From DASYSA01 sp036003885 (GTDB taxonomy: Bacteria > Acidobacteriota > Blastocatellia > UBA7656), in assembly GCA_036003885.1 (NCBI GenBank), contig DASYSA010000718.1, positions 1 to 14,128 on the forward strand: 14,128 nt of DNA, given 5' to 3'. Of the stretch, positions 6,060-12,472 are shown piece after piece. The position numbers were made by a program, and so were the translations under genes. Every line of letters starts with the position of its first letter. The first letter of the stretch is position 1. Under the pieces are notes generated by a model. The model did no database searches. It was given only the letters and a program-made list of their open reading frames with translations, and was not told the DNA's origin.

Positions 6060-7730
6060 ATGAACAAGATTCGCGTTGTGATTATTTCGCTGATCTGCGT
6101 TGCGGGAGCAGCTCTGTTCGCATTACCTGCCATCCAGGCAAGCGGATCGGGTTCAGCACCGAAGAATGTTACATTCAACAAAGAAGTCGCGCCCATCTTC
6201 TTCAAGAGCTGCGCCGAGTGCCATCGCCCCGGCGAAGCCGCGCCCTTCTCGGTGCTCAGCTACAAAGACATACGGCCCTGGGCGAAGTCGATCAAGGAAA
6301 AGGTCGTCAATCGCGAAATGCCTCCCTGGCACGCCGATCCGCACGTCGGCCGATGGGTGAATGATCCACGTCTGACGCAGGCTCAAATCGATACCATTGT
6401 TGCCTGGGTAGACGGCGGCGCGAAGGAAGGCGACCCGAAGGAGCTGCCGCCCGCCCCGCAATTCGTAGAAGGTTGGCGTATTGGAAAACCCGATGTGATT
6501 GTCTCAATTCCCGACGAGTACACTGTCGATGCCAACGGGCCTGACGAGTATCAATACTTCGATGCGCCGACCAACTTTACTGAGGACAAGTACGTTCAGC
6601 TGGCGGAGGCCCGGCCCGGCAACCGGAAGATCGTGCATCACATCATTGCTTTCGTCGTTCCGCCAGGCAATCTGAGCCTGAATATGGTTCCAAAGGAGCA
6701 GCGCGACAAGGCGCTCGAAAACTCGCTGAAGAATACTCCGTTTTATCGCGATGGCCTCTTGATTCGGATGAAGCCGGATCAGCCGGTCTACAACGACGCG
6801 AGCGAAGTGCCGGCCAATCTCAAGGGCTTCAATAACGTTGACGATTTTCTGACCGCCTATGCGCCAGGCAGCGACTACGGCGTGTGGGAACCGGGAACAG
6901 CAAAGAGGATTCCCAAAGGCGCGATTATTCGCTTCCAGATTCATTACTCCAAGGTAGCCGGGAGCGTGCAGAAAGACCGTTCAATGATTGGGATGATTTT
7001 CGCAAAGCAACCGCCGGAAAAACTCATCAAGACGCGCGCCGTATCGAACGTTTTCTTCGAGATCCCGCCGAACGCCGACCGGCACAAGGTCACCGCGACC
7101 TGGACGCCAAGCCTCGATGTCACCATCCGCTCTCTGTCGCCACATATGCACTATCGCGGCGCCGCGATGGAGTTCAAAGTTTTCTATCCTGATGGACGAT
7201 CGGAAGTGCTCCTCAACGTGCCTGCCTACAGTTTCAACTGGCAGATGGTCTATAGACCGCAAACGCTGATACGCATTCCAGCCGGCAGCAAGATTCAGGT
7301 TACGGGATACTTCGACAACTCGGCGAAGAACAAGTTCAATCCGGACGCGACCAAAGCCGTGCGTCAGGGTGAACCCACCTACGACGAGATGATGATGGGT
7401 TTTATGGACTACACTGCGGAGAAACCAAAGACGCTTGCAAGGGTCGACCGGCAGATCTTCGATACCTACGTAGGCAAGTACGACTTAGGCAACAACCGCG
7501 GGTACTCCATAACCAGAGAAGGCGACCGTTACTTCGGCCAGGGCACGAACGGCTTGAAGCGCGAGCTCTTTCCGGCTACGGAGAGCAGGTTTTTCATCCC
7601 CGAAGTAGAATCACAGATCACTTTCGTCAAAGATGAAAAAGGCGAAGTCGTCGAATTGATCTACGAACAGAACGAACGCCAGAACCACTGCAAGCGCCTC
7701 AGGGAAGCCGCGGCTGGTAAGGAGCAGTAA
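6060..7730 (+). CDS. Heme c / copper type II monooxygenase-like periplasmic protein
   Basis: A 556-residue exported protein. Residues 1-27 are a signal peptide ending near ALPAIQA. A single heme c site CAECH is at 51-55, in the usual context for small cytochrome c domains (VAPIFFKSCAECHRPG). The middle resembles ascorbate-dependent copper type II monooxygenases of the PHM/DBH fold: HHIIAF at 193-198 matches one copper site, HMH at 362-364 (SPHMHYRG) gives the HxH of the second, and EMMMGF at 443-448 supplies the methionine ligand position. The last ~90 residues (from DTYVGKYDL) look like a DUF3471-type beta domain. Both copper sites appear complete, so oxygen or peroxide chemistry fed by the heme is plausible; the substrate is unknown. 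Start choice: GGGGAG lies about five bases before ATG 6060; an upstream TTG at 6024 has no such signal. Array B starts four bases after the stop. Confidence 0.85.
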   Translation: MNKIRVVIISLICVAGAALFALPAIQASGSGSAPKNVTFNKEVAPIFFKSCAECHRPGEAAPFSVLSYKDIRPWAKSIKEKVVNREMPPWHADPHVGRWVNDPRLTQAQIDTIVAWVDGGAKEGDPKELPPAPQFVEGWRIGKPDVIVSIPDEYTVDANGPDEYQYFDAPTNFTEDKYVQLAEARPGNRKIVHHIIAFVVPPGNLSLNMVPKEQRDKALENSLKNTPFYRDGLLIRMKPDQPVYNDASEVPANLKGFNNVDDFLTAYAPGSDYGVWEPGTAKRIPKGAIIRFQIHYSKVAGSVQKDRSMIGMIFAKQPPEKLIKTRAVSNVFFEIPPNADRHKVTATWTPSLDVTIRSLSPHMHYRGAAMEFKVFYPDGRSEVLLNVPAYSFNWQMVYRPQTLIRIPAGSKIQVTGYFDNSAKNKFNPDATKAVRQGEPTYDEMMMGFMDYTAEKPKTLARVDRQIFDTYVGKYDLGNNRGYSITREGDRYFGQGTNGLKRELFPATESRFFIPEVESQITFVKDEKGEVVELIYEQNERQNHCKRLREAAAGKEQ

Positions 7731-7733
7731 TCG

Positions 7734-7796
7734 GTCAGAAGTCAGAGGTCAGAGGTCAGAAGTCAGAGGTCCAGAACGTGCTGATCTCTGACCTCT
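7734..7796. repeat. Heptanucleotide inverted array B (unit GTCAGAR)
   Basis: Left arm 7734-7771: GTCAGAA GTCAGAG GTCAGAG GTCAGAA GTCAGAG GTC. Right arm 7781-7796: CTGATCTCTGACCTCT, the reverse complement with a small change. A nine-base loop separates them. It lies between the stop codon of the monooxygenase-like gene and the truncation point of the flippase stub. A transcript from either strand would fold, so it could act as a bidirectional terminator, though no T-run follows. Confidence 0.92.
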
Positions 7797-8012
7797 TAAT
7801 CTCCGAACCGACGTGAAGACTGAGCAAGCCCAGCGCCGTCAGCATCCCTTGCGTGAACTGATTGTATACCCCGAATTCTGTCTGGCTGAGCGTGCGGACC
7901 AGGATCAACGGCAGCGGAAGGGCCAGCGCGAATGCGAGGCCCTTGGCCAGCGCCAGCAGCGCCGCCCGTTCGTCAATCCATCACCCTCAGTAGCCGGTCT
8001 GGTTGTCTTCAT
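7756..8012 (-). pseudogene. N-terminal stub of a Wzx-type oligosaccharide flippase, frameshifted and truncated
   Basis: ATG at 8010-8012 lies six bases after the stop of the deacetylase and gives MKTTRPATEGDGLTN. A one-base shift near 7966 leads into RAALLALAKGLAFALAL, PLPLILVRTLSQTEFGVY and NQFTQGMLTALGLLSL. This is the first transmembrane region of polysaccharide flippases (RfbX/Wzx, MVF superfamily), including the characteristic LVRTLSQTEFGVY. Recognisable sequence ends at His-Val (7810-7815); 14 bases later array B starts, and the frame stops inside the array at 7756. The other ~400 residues of the family are absent. The flippase would have moved lipid-linked repeat units across the inner membrane. 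Confidence 0.78.
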
Positions 8013-8018
8013 TATCAA

Positions 8019-9041
8019 TCAGTGCTCGTAAGCAGGCGTGCCGGCGCTCGCCTGAACGGCGCGACGGAATCTTGTCTTGGTTCGTTCAAACCCGCTTGTG
8101 CTCTGAGCGAAATGCTCCAGGTCGGGCTCGGTGTGAATCCGCCGAAGCGAGAGGTGATCGGCGGAAGCTTCATTGAACCCCGGTTCGCAGGTGACCGCAC
8201 ATCGATAGCCCGCTCGGGCGACCTCTCTCTTGATTGCCTGGTTGTAGCCCCCATTCGGATAGCAAAACAGTCCGACTGGATTGCCGATGATTCCCTCTAT
8301 GCGCTCTCGCGATTCCGCGAGTTCTTTGCGAACGCGCGCGCTGCTAACGTTGGTGAGGATGGGGTGAGTCATCGTGTGCGACCCAATTTCAATACCTGCC
8401 GAATTCATCTCGCGAACCTGCTCCCAGTTGACTGAATCGAACTCGGGGGGCGGGGAGTCAGGCAACTCTACGCCGAGCGAGTAGGCGATCTCGGCTAAGC
8501 TGTCGTCCTTTGCTTCGTCGGGGAGCTCCTTCAACACCGAGTTGACGCAGTCGGCGAGCTCGAATCGCGGCTGCGTGCTGTTGAGGCGTATTTGCAGCAG
8601 AGCATCGTTGACCCTTGTCTCCAGCATTGAGGTTCGGGCGCGCGGCAATAAGTAGCGAAGCTTATCCGTCCACATCCAGTTCCGTTGATCGGTGAAGCCG
8701 GTGACGATAAAGAGCGCGGCCGGGACCTTGTAGCGGCGAAGCACCGGGAAGGCGACCTCATAGCAGTCGCGATAGCCGTCGTCTATCGTAACGGCGGCAA
8801 CACTGGAGGGCAGCTTTGCCCCGCTTGCAAGAAGCCGGGCGAGTTCGGACAGGGGCACTATCCGGTAGTGAGCGGTGAGATACTCGAGTTGTTGGGCGAG
8901 CAATCGAGCCGAGGTCATTACAGAGCTGTCGGTTTCGCTGAACCGATGATAAGTGACGATCAGCGCCTTATTGCGATTGGCAAGCCGGAAGTGAACAAAG
9001 GCGCCGGCGTGGTTCATCAGGTTGAGGACTGCCTTTTTCAT
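8019..9041 (-). CDS. Polysaccharide deacetylase (carbohydrate esterase family 4, NodB domain)
   Basis: A 340-residue metal-dependent deacetylase that removes N- or O-acetyl groups from a polysaccharide. The NodB motifs are present: TIDDGYRD at 85-92 with Asp87-Asp88 (catalytic base and metal ligand), SHTMTHP at 221-227 with His222 and His226 as metal ligands, and FCYPNGGYN at 259-267. A ~110-residue insertion between motifs 1 and 2 carries WMWTDKLRYLL, seen in deacetylases of EPS loci. There is no clear signal peptide, so it may act in the cytoplasm or at the membrane. It appears intact. The annotated ATG (9039-9041) has no Shine-Dalgarno; only five bases separate it from array C. The flippase stub follows at six-base spacing, confirming a former EPS operon. 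Confidence 0.92.
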   Translation of the reverse strand: MKKAVLNLMNHAGAFVHFRLANRNKALIVTYHRFSETDSSVMTSARLLAQQLEYLTAHYRIVPLSELARLLASGAKLPSSVAAVTIDDGYRDCYEVAFPVLRRYKVPAALFIVTGFTDQRNWMWTDKLRYLLPRARTSMLETRVNDALLQIRLNSTQPRFELADCVNSVLKELPDEAKDDSLAEIAYSLGVELPDSPPPEFDSVNWEQVREMNSAGIEIGSHTMTHPILTNVSSARVRKELAESRERIEGIIGNPVGLFCYPNGGYNQAIKREVARAGYRCAVTCEPGFNEASADHLSLRRIHTEPDLEHFAQSTSGFERTKTRFRRAVQASAGTPAYEH

Positions 9042-9046
9042 GGTTT

Positions 9047-9140
9047 CGTTTTACGTTTTGCGTTTTACGTTTTACGTTTTGCGTTTTACCTTTGTCGTCA
9101 GCAACAGAACGCAAAAACGCTAAACGCGGAACGCGAAACG
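9047..9140. repeat. Heptanucleotide inverted array C (unit CGTTTTR)
   Basis: Left arm 9047-9089: CGTTTTA CGTTTTG CGTTTTA CGTTTTA CGTTTTG CGTTTTA. Right arm 9108-9140: AACGCAAA AACGCTA AACGCGG AACGCGA AACG, a diverged reverse complement. The array exactly fills the gap between the stop of the XRE gene (9144) and the start of the deacetylase (9041), so it forms the whole leader of the latter. Confidence 0.92.
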
Positions 9141-9143
9141 TTC

Positions 9144-9422
9144 CTAAAGTTCGGCCGAGTATGACTTCAACACAAGGTCATGGAGGTCCAGCCGGTCTAT
9201 CGAATCGAACACCTGGGTCGGCCGGACGCCGAGTCCAAGGGCCAGACGGAGAACGCTCTCGAGGCTCAGGCTTGTTATTATCGAGGCCTGAATCTTCGAC
9301 AGAAGTCCCTGGTCGAATCCGGTAACACGGCAGAATTCCGATTGCCTTATTCCCATATGAACGAGCCGTTCGCGCACCAGGATAGCGAGCTTCGTCTGCT
9401 GAGCGGGCTGAGTCCTTTCCAT
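9144..9422 (-). CDS. Small XRE-family helix-turn-helix regulator
   Basis: A 92-residue protein with a Cro/XRE-type DNA-binding domain: MGIRQSEFCRVTGFDQGLLSK at about 23-43 is the helix-turn-helix, followed by LSLESVLRLALGLGVRPTQVF, the usual fourth and fifth helices. It is little more than the DNA-binding domain, so it probably acts as a dimer without a ligand domain. Start choice: ATG 9420-9422 is preceded by GGAGG at five bases; a GTG at 9432 is possible but would overlap that site. Position between the Wzz stub and the deacetylase on the same strand suggests a local regulator of the EPS cluster, which is inference. Confidence 0.85.
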   Translation of the reverse strand: MERTQPAQQTKLAILVRERLVHMGIRQSEFCRVTGFDQGLLSKIQASIITSLSLESVLRLALGLGVRPTQVFDSIDRLDLHDLVLKSYSAEL

Positions 9423-9445
9423 TCTTTCCTCCACGGTCGGTTTTT

Positions 9446-9489
9446 GGTTTCAGTTTTCAGCCTGTCACCTCTCTGAAAACTGAAAACTG
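9446..9489. repeat. Heptanucleotide inverted array E (unit TGAAAAC)
   Basis: Left arm GGTTTCAGTTTTCAG (9446-9460), right arm CTGAAAACTGAAAACTG (9473-9489), 12-base loop. It is the shortest of the six arrays. On the minus strand it begins where the Wzz-like stub stops being recognisable and ends 24 bases before the XRE start codon. Confidence 0.85.
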
Positions 9490-9597
9490 TTCCCCTGCCG
9501 AAGTCAACACGACGACCGTGATAAGGACGATAAGTGACTTGCGGCGCCAAAGGATCTGGGAGAATTCGGTCAGATTTCTGGGTCTGAAGCTGGCCAT
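9457..9597 (-). pseudogene. N-terminal stub of a Wzz-like chain-length determinant
   Basis: ATG at 9595-9597 is preceded by GAAGAGG at five-base spacing. The 46-residue ORF opens MASFRPRNLTEFSQILWRRK, then SLIVLITVVVLTSAG, matching the start of Wzz/GumC-type polysaccharide chain-length determinants: a short amphipathic lead, the ILWRRK basic patch, then the first transmembrane helix. After LTS (near 9500) the homology ends and the frame enters array E, reading EQFSVFREVTG to TGA at 9457. A normal protein has 300-700 residues and a second transmembrane helix. The gene is therefore truncated, yet its start signals are intact, so a short one-helix membrane peptide could still be made. Confidence 0.78.
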
Positions 9598-9682
9598 TGT
9601 TACCTCTTCGCGATTCTCGTTTTTGAGTGAGGCCGACGACCTCAGCTAAGTTAAATGGATAATCGCTTGAAGATTTCATAAC

Positions 9683-9700
9683 CGGCGCGCCCTCGCGCCG
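9683..9700. other. GC-rich 7-bp hairpin upstream of the Wzz stub
   Basis: CGGCGCG-CCCT-CGCGCCG is a perfect stem with a four-base loop. It lies 86 bases before the Wzz-like start on the minus strand. No T-run follows on either strand, so it is not called a terminator. Apart from this the stretch 9598-9753 shows nothing I can name. Confidence 0.5.
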
Positions 9701-9753
9701 AAAAGGCGAGCTTAAAAGTGGAAAACAGCTGGTTTAGGCTATTTAGTCTAAGG

Positions 9754-9857
9754 GATGATGCGTGATCCGTGATGCGTGATCCGTGATGCGCGATCCGTGA
9801 TCGAGTGTGGTGTCTGATAGCGCTGCTTTCCACGAATCACGAATCACGCATCATGCG
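9754..9857. repeat. Heptanucleotide inverted array D (unit CGTGATS)
   Basis: Left arm 9754-9802: ATGATG then CGTGATC CGTGATG CGTGATC CGTGATG CGCGATC CGTGATC. Right arm 9831-9857: CACGAAT CACGAAT CACGCAT CATGCG, its reverse complement with some drift. The loop is about 28 bases. It lies in the non-coding stretch upstream of the Wzz stub. Confidence 0.92.
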
Positions 9858-9973
9858 ACTATCCGACACAACCAGACCCCATAGCCATTCTACGAAGAAT
9901 GGACTTGACCGCAGGGCTACACAGAAGCTTCGAGTAATCGGAGTGCTGTGGAACCCTGCGGTATTTGTTATTT
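9858..9973. other. Non-coding spacer with two small inverted repeats
   Basis: Between arrays D and F. CCATTCT-ACGA-AGAATGG forms a perfect 7-bp hairpin at 9885-9902. ACCGCAGGG at 9908-9916 is matched by CCCTGCGGT at 9954-9962, a 9-bp inverted repeat with a 37-base interval. No open frame here resembles a gene. Confidence 0.6.
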
Positions 9974-10090
9974 GTCAGTCGTCAGTTGTCCGTTGTCCGT
10001 TGCATTCATTTCTTGTAGATGACTATAGCCAAGCAGAGATTTACAAGTAGTAACAACGGACAACTGACAACGGACAACGGACCAATGACA
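9974..10090. repeat. Heptanucleotide inverted array F (unit GTCMGTT)
   Basis: Left arm 9974-10002: GTCAGTC GTCAGTT GTCCGTT GTCCGTT G. Right arm 10054-10090: CAACGGA CAACTGA CAACGGA CAACGGA CCAATGA, its reverse complement. The loop is about 51 bases. It ends five bases before the stop codon of the DUF6265 gene, so transcripts of that gene read into it. Confidence 0.92.
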
Positions 10091-10094
10091 ATTC

Positions 10095-10586
10095 TCAATC
10101 ACAACGCGCGCTCTTATACCGAAAGTCCATTCCTTTGCTCACTCCCTTTTCTTTGCCTTCAATTCGAGCAAAGAGTGAATCCTTAGACTCGCGGCGGTAG
10201 ATGATTCGCTGTGGGAAGTCGTGGGCAGGGTTTTCGAACACCGCTTCGCCATCGGAGCTCTTGATGAGTTTGAATGATACGGGCCGCGCTCCCATTCCAA
10301 GAGACACAGTATAGGCGATCTCGCCCTTGAGCTCGGCGATTTGCGCGTATTCGATGAAGACCGTCTTGCCGCCTGCAACGGTCCGGCTCAGCCCGATCAT
10401 CGACTGGCCCGCTGGCTTCAGCCAGAATTCCTCGGTCCGCTCCTTCCCGTCGTCCGAGACCCAGCATCCCGAAATCCATTGAAGTCGAGCGACACTGAAC
10501 TCCTGTGCCGCGTTCGAACGGCCGTGACCCCACATCGTTGCTATTGTCATCGTGAATAACAGACACCACACCGTGCGCCTTAACAT
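10095..10586 (-). CDS. Secreted DUF6265-family protein
   Basis: A 163-residue protein with a signal peptide (1 to about 27, LLFTMTIATMWG core ending NAA). The mature part shows the DUF6265 landmarks in order: LQWISGCW at 35-42, EEFWLKPAGQSMIGLSRTV at 52-70, GGKTVFIEY at 72-80, and VFENPAHDFPQRIIYRR at 116-132. The family forms a small lipocalin-like beta-barrel; its ligand or role is not established. AAGGAGG lies before the ATG at a spacing of about ten bases. The AraC regulator gene ends 87 bases upstream on the same strand, so the two may be co-transcribed. Apparently intact. Confidence 0.88.
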   Translation of the reverse strand: MLRRTVWCLLFTMTIATMWGHGRSNAAQEFSVARLQWISGCWVSDDGKERTEEFWLKPAGQSMIGLSRTVAGGKTVFIEYAQIAELKGEIAYTVSLGMGARPVSFKLIKSSDGEAVFENPAHDFPQRIIYRRESKDSLFARIEGKEKGVSKGMDFRYKSARCD

Positions 10587-10673
10587 ACCTGAGATTCCTC
10601 CTTGACTGATCAGAGTGACGAGATTCAGCTTAGCCGAACGATCGGGTCGCCGTATTGTAAGAAAAAGACAGTC

Positions 10674-11489
10674 TCAACTTTGAGTGAAGTGGTCGGACAT
10701 CACGGCTGGCTCATGAAAATAGGTTGTCGGCTCCGTGCCGGCAAATGCCTTGAACTCCTTGATGAAATGCGGCTGGTCGTAATATCCGCACTCGAGCGCG
10801 ATCTGAACCCAGTCGGGACGGACGTTCTCGCGCTCGATCATTCTCAGAGCTCGTTGAAAGCGAATGATTCGGCACAGCGTCTTTGGCGGCAGGCCGACCC
10901 TGGTGTTGAATCTCCTGTCCAGCTTGCGGAAACTGATGCCCATCTTTTCTGCAAGCCTCTCGATCGGCAGGCAGCCGCCACTGCGAAGGATCAGAGCGAT
11001 TGCCTTTACTTCGGCTTCGTCGTGTGCTCGAAATTGACTCAAGCGCCCAAGCAGAGCTGCCTCGATCTCTCGGACGATCGCGGATGTGGTTGGCGCCTCA
11101 CGGATTCTCGACTCGAGCTCACGCGCCATCGCTCCCCAGACCAGATCCAGAGCGATTACTCTGTCGGCGATCTGGTCTTGAGGAAGGCTTAGAAATGGAT
11201 AGGCGCCACCGGGCCAGAACCTCACACCCACCAATTGCACTCTTCCTGTGGGCGCGATCAACAAATGTCGTCGCATCTGGCCGACGATCAAAGTAAGCGG
11301 CTGGCGCCGAGTCTTTCCGTCGGGGTCCTGTTGACTGAACGGCTCGGCGAGATTGAACACGATTTCGGTGCACCCGTCAGGAAGGATGCGTTCCTGGCTA
11401 GTCAATTCTGCGACAGGACTCCGCATCACCCAGAAACATTTGATGTACTTTGGCAGCGGTTCGGCCGGGGTGATCTCCTCATATTGCAT
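10674..11489 (-). CDS. AraC-family transcriptional regulator (DUF6597-type sensor domain)
   Basis: A 271-residue regulator. The N-terminal domain (MQYEEITPAEPLPKYIKCFW, then ERILPDGCTEIVFNL at 34-48 and GVRFWPGGAYPF at 88-99) is typical of DUF6597-like sensor domains. The C-terminal domain carries the two AraC helix-turn-helices: LPIERLAEKMGISFRKLDRRF at about 174-194, and WVQIALECGYYDQPHFIKEFK at 227-247, followed by GTEPTTYF. Start choice: ATG 11487-11489, where the conserved domain begins. The open frame continues upstream to 11597, but that extension runs through the 27-bp inverted repeat and gives non-conserved residues. A weak GGGGCGAG precedes the chosen ATG. The effector is unknown. 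It faces the TetR gene across 278 bases. Confidence 0.9.
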   Translation of the reverse strand: MQYEEITPAEPLPKYIKCFWVMRSPVAELTSQERILPDGCTEIVFNLAEPFSQQDPDGKTRRQPLTLIVGQMRRHLLIAPTGRVQLVGVRFWPGGAYPFLSLPQDQIADRVIALDLVWGAMARELESRIREAPTTSAIVREIEAALLGRLSQFRAHDEAEVKAIALILRSGGCLPIERLAEKMGISFRKLDRRFNTRVGLPPKTLCRIIRFQRALRMIERENVRPDWVQIALECGYYDQPHFIKEFKAFAGTEPTTYFHEPAVMSDHFTQS

Positions 11490-11535
11490 CTCGCCCCAAT
11501 GATGCCTTGCAGCCGATCCATCCGGCAAGGGTGAC

Positions 11536-11633
11536 GGGGTCAGGCCCTCGATTCTGCGATTCTGAAGCAACACGGACACCGAGAACACGGAGAGCACAGA
11601 ATAGAGGAATCGCAGAATCGAGGGCCTGACCCC
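11536..11633. repeat. Perfect 27-bp inverted repeat of the GGGGTCAG family
   Basis: The left arm 11536-11562 starts GGGGTCAGGCCCTCGATTCT. The right arm 11607-11633 is its exact reverse complement. The 44-base loop contains AACACGG twice and degenerate CACGGA words. It lies in the divergent region between the AraC and TetR genes, where it could affect both promoters. It is related to the two copies at 5669-5745. Confidence 0.93.
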
Positions 11634-11728
11634 GCGACGTGCACCCGCAGGCTCTGGTCGTCTTGCCTAACGCGCCCCGAAAGTGATTTACTGGCAACCG
11701 GCGTCTGGTAGAGAGCGCGCCGACAGAT

Positions 11729-11744
11729 CATCCCTTTCGGGATG
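11729..11744. other. 6-bp hairpin in the leader of the TetR gene
   Basis: CATCCC-TTTC-GGGATG lies just ahead of the ribosome binding site of the TetR gene (AAGGAAG, from 11756). It is short, and a regulatory role is only a guess. Confidence 0.4.
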
Positions 11745-11767
11745 CCCTGAGAAATAAGGAAGACCAA

Positions 11768-12472
11768 ATGTCAAAAGAGAATCCCGCCATCGCAGCATTG
11801 TTGAGCAACGATCCTGGGACGAGGCGTCGCAGACAGTCAACAGAGAACCCCGAAAAGGAGACAACAAGCCCACCCGATCTGAATGAACTCGACCGATTGA
11901 ATCAGATTTACTTCTTTGCCGCGCGGCTCTTCTGCGAGAAGGGCTATGACGCGACCTCTATGAGCGCAATCGCGGAGGCGACCGGGATTACCAAGGCCGG
12001 CGTGTACCATTTCATTCCAGGAGGTAAGAAGGATCTGCTCTTCGCGATCATGAGCTATGGCCTGGACCGGCTCGATCGAGCGGTGATCGAGCCGGTCCAG
12101 ACCATCGCGGATGCGGAACAACGACTCCGCGCGATCATCACCAACCATGTCAAACTGGTTACCCGAGGGAGCACCGAAGAAGGTTTCAACCCGGTCACAG
12201 TAGTGGTGGATGAGGTCGCGGGCTTGTCGCCGGCGCACAAGGCCAGGATTGATCAACGCAAACGCGTCTACGTAGACCTTATTCGACAGACGCTCGAAGA
12301 GCTCAGGGAAGAAGGTAAGCTGAAAGAGGTGGATGTCACGGTGGTTGCATTCAGTCTATTGGGAATGGTTCTGTGGCTTGCACGCTGGTATCGGCCCAAT
12401 GGCCGTCTGACCGGGGATCAGATGGCAGATGAGATCTGCAAAATGGCGCTCGGCGGAATCATGCGCCAGTAG
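11768..12472 (+). CDS. TetR/AcrR-family transcriptional regulator
   Basis: A 234-residue one-component regulator, probably a repressor. After a polar, probably disordered N-terminal tail of about 35 residues, the DNA-binding domain reads LNQIYFFAARLFCEKGYDATSM (44-65), then AIAEATGITKAGVYHFIPGGKKDLL, the typical TetR helix-turn-helix with its VYHF recognition-helix end. The remaining ~140 residues are helical and carry DEVAGLSPAHKARIDQRKR, a pattern common in TetR ligand domains that follow the TetR_C type. AAGGAAG precedes the ATG. It lies directly upstream of, and in the same direction as, the TonB-dependent receptor, with a palindrome between them (12634-12645). The ligand is unknown. Confidence 0.92.
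   Translation: MSKENPAIAALLSNDPGTRRRRQSTENPEKETTSPPDLNELDRLNQIYFFAARLFCEKGYDATSMSAIAEATGITKAGVYHFIPGGKKDLLFAIMSYGLDRLDRAVIEPVQTIADAEQRLRAIITNHVKLVTRGSTEEGFNPVTVVVDEVAGLSPAHKARIDQRKRVYVDLIRQTLEELREEGKLKEVDVTVVAFSLLGMVLWLARWYRPNGRLTGDQMADEICKMALGGIMRQ

Noticed and set aside
7813..8435. Plus-strand open frames across 7813-8435
   Set aside because: They are antisense to the flippase stub and deacetylase, whose family motifs are explicit on the minus strand.
9347..9679. A 110-codon minus-strand open frame
   Set aside because: It overlaps the Wzz-like stub and the XRE gene in another frame, and crosses array E; the Wzz-like frame has the ribosome binding site and homology.
10602..11192. A 196-codon plus-strand open frame
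   Set aside because: It is antisense to the AraC gene, whose helix-turn-helices are clear; composition looks like a shadow frame.
11490..11597. N-terminal extension of the AraC protein to 307 residues
   Set aside because: The extension runs through the 27-bp inverted repeat and its loop and shows no conserved residues, while the domain starts at the internal ATG.
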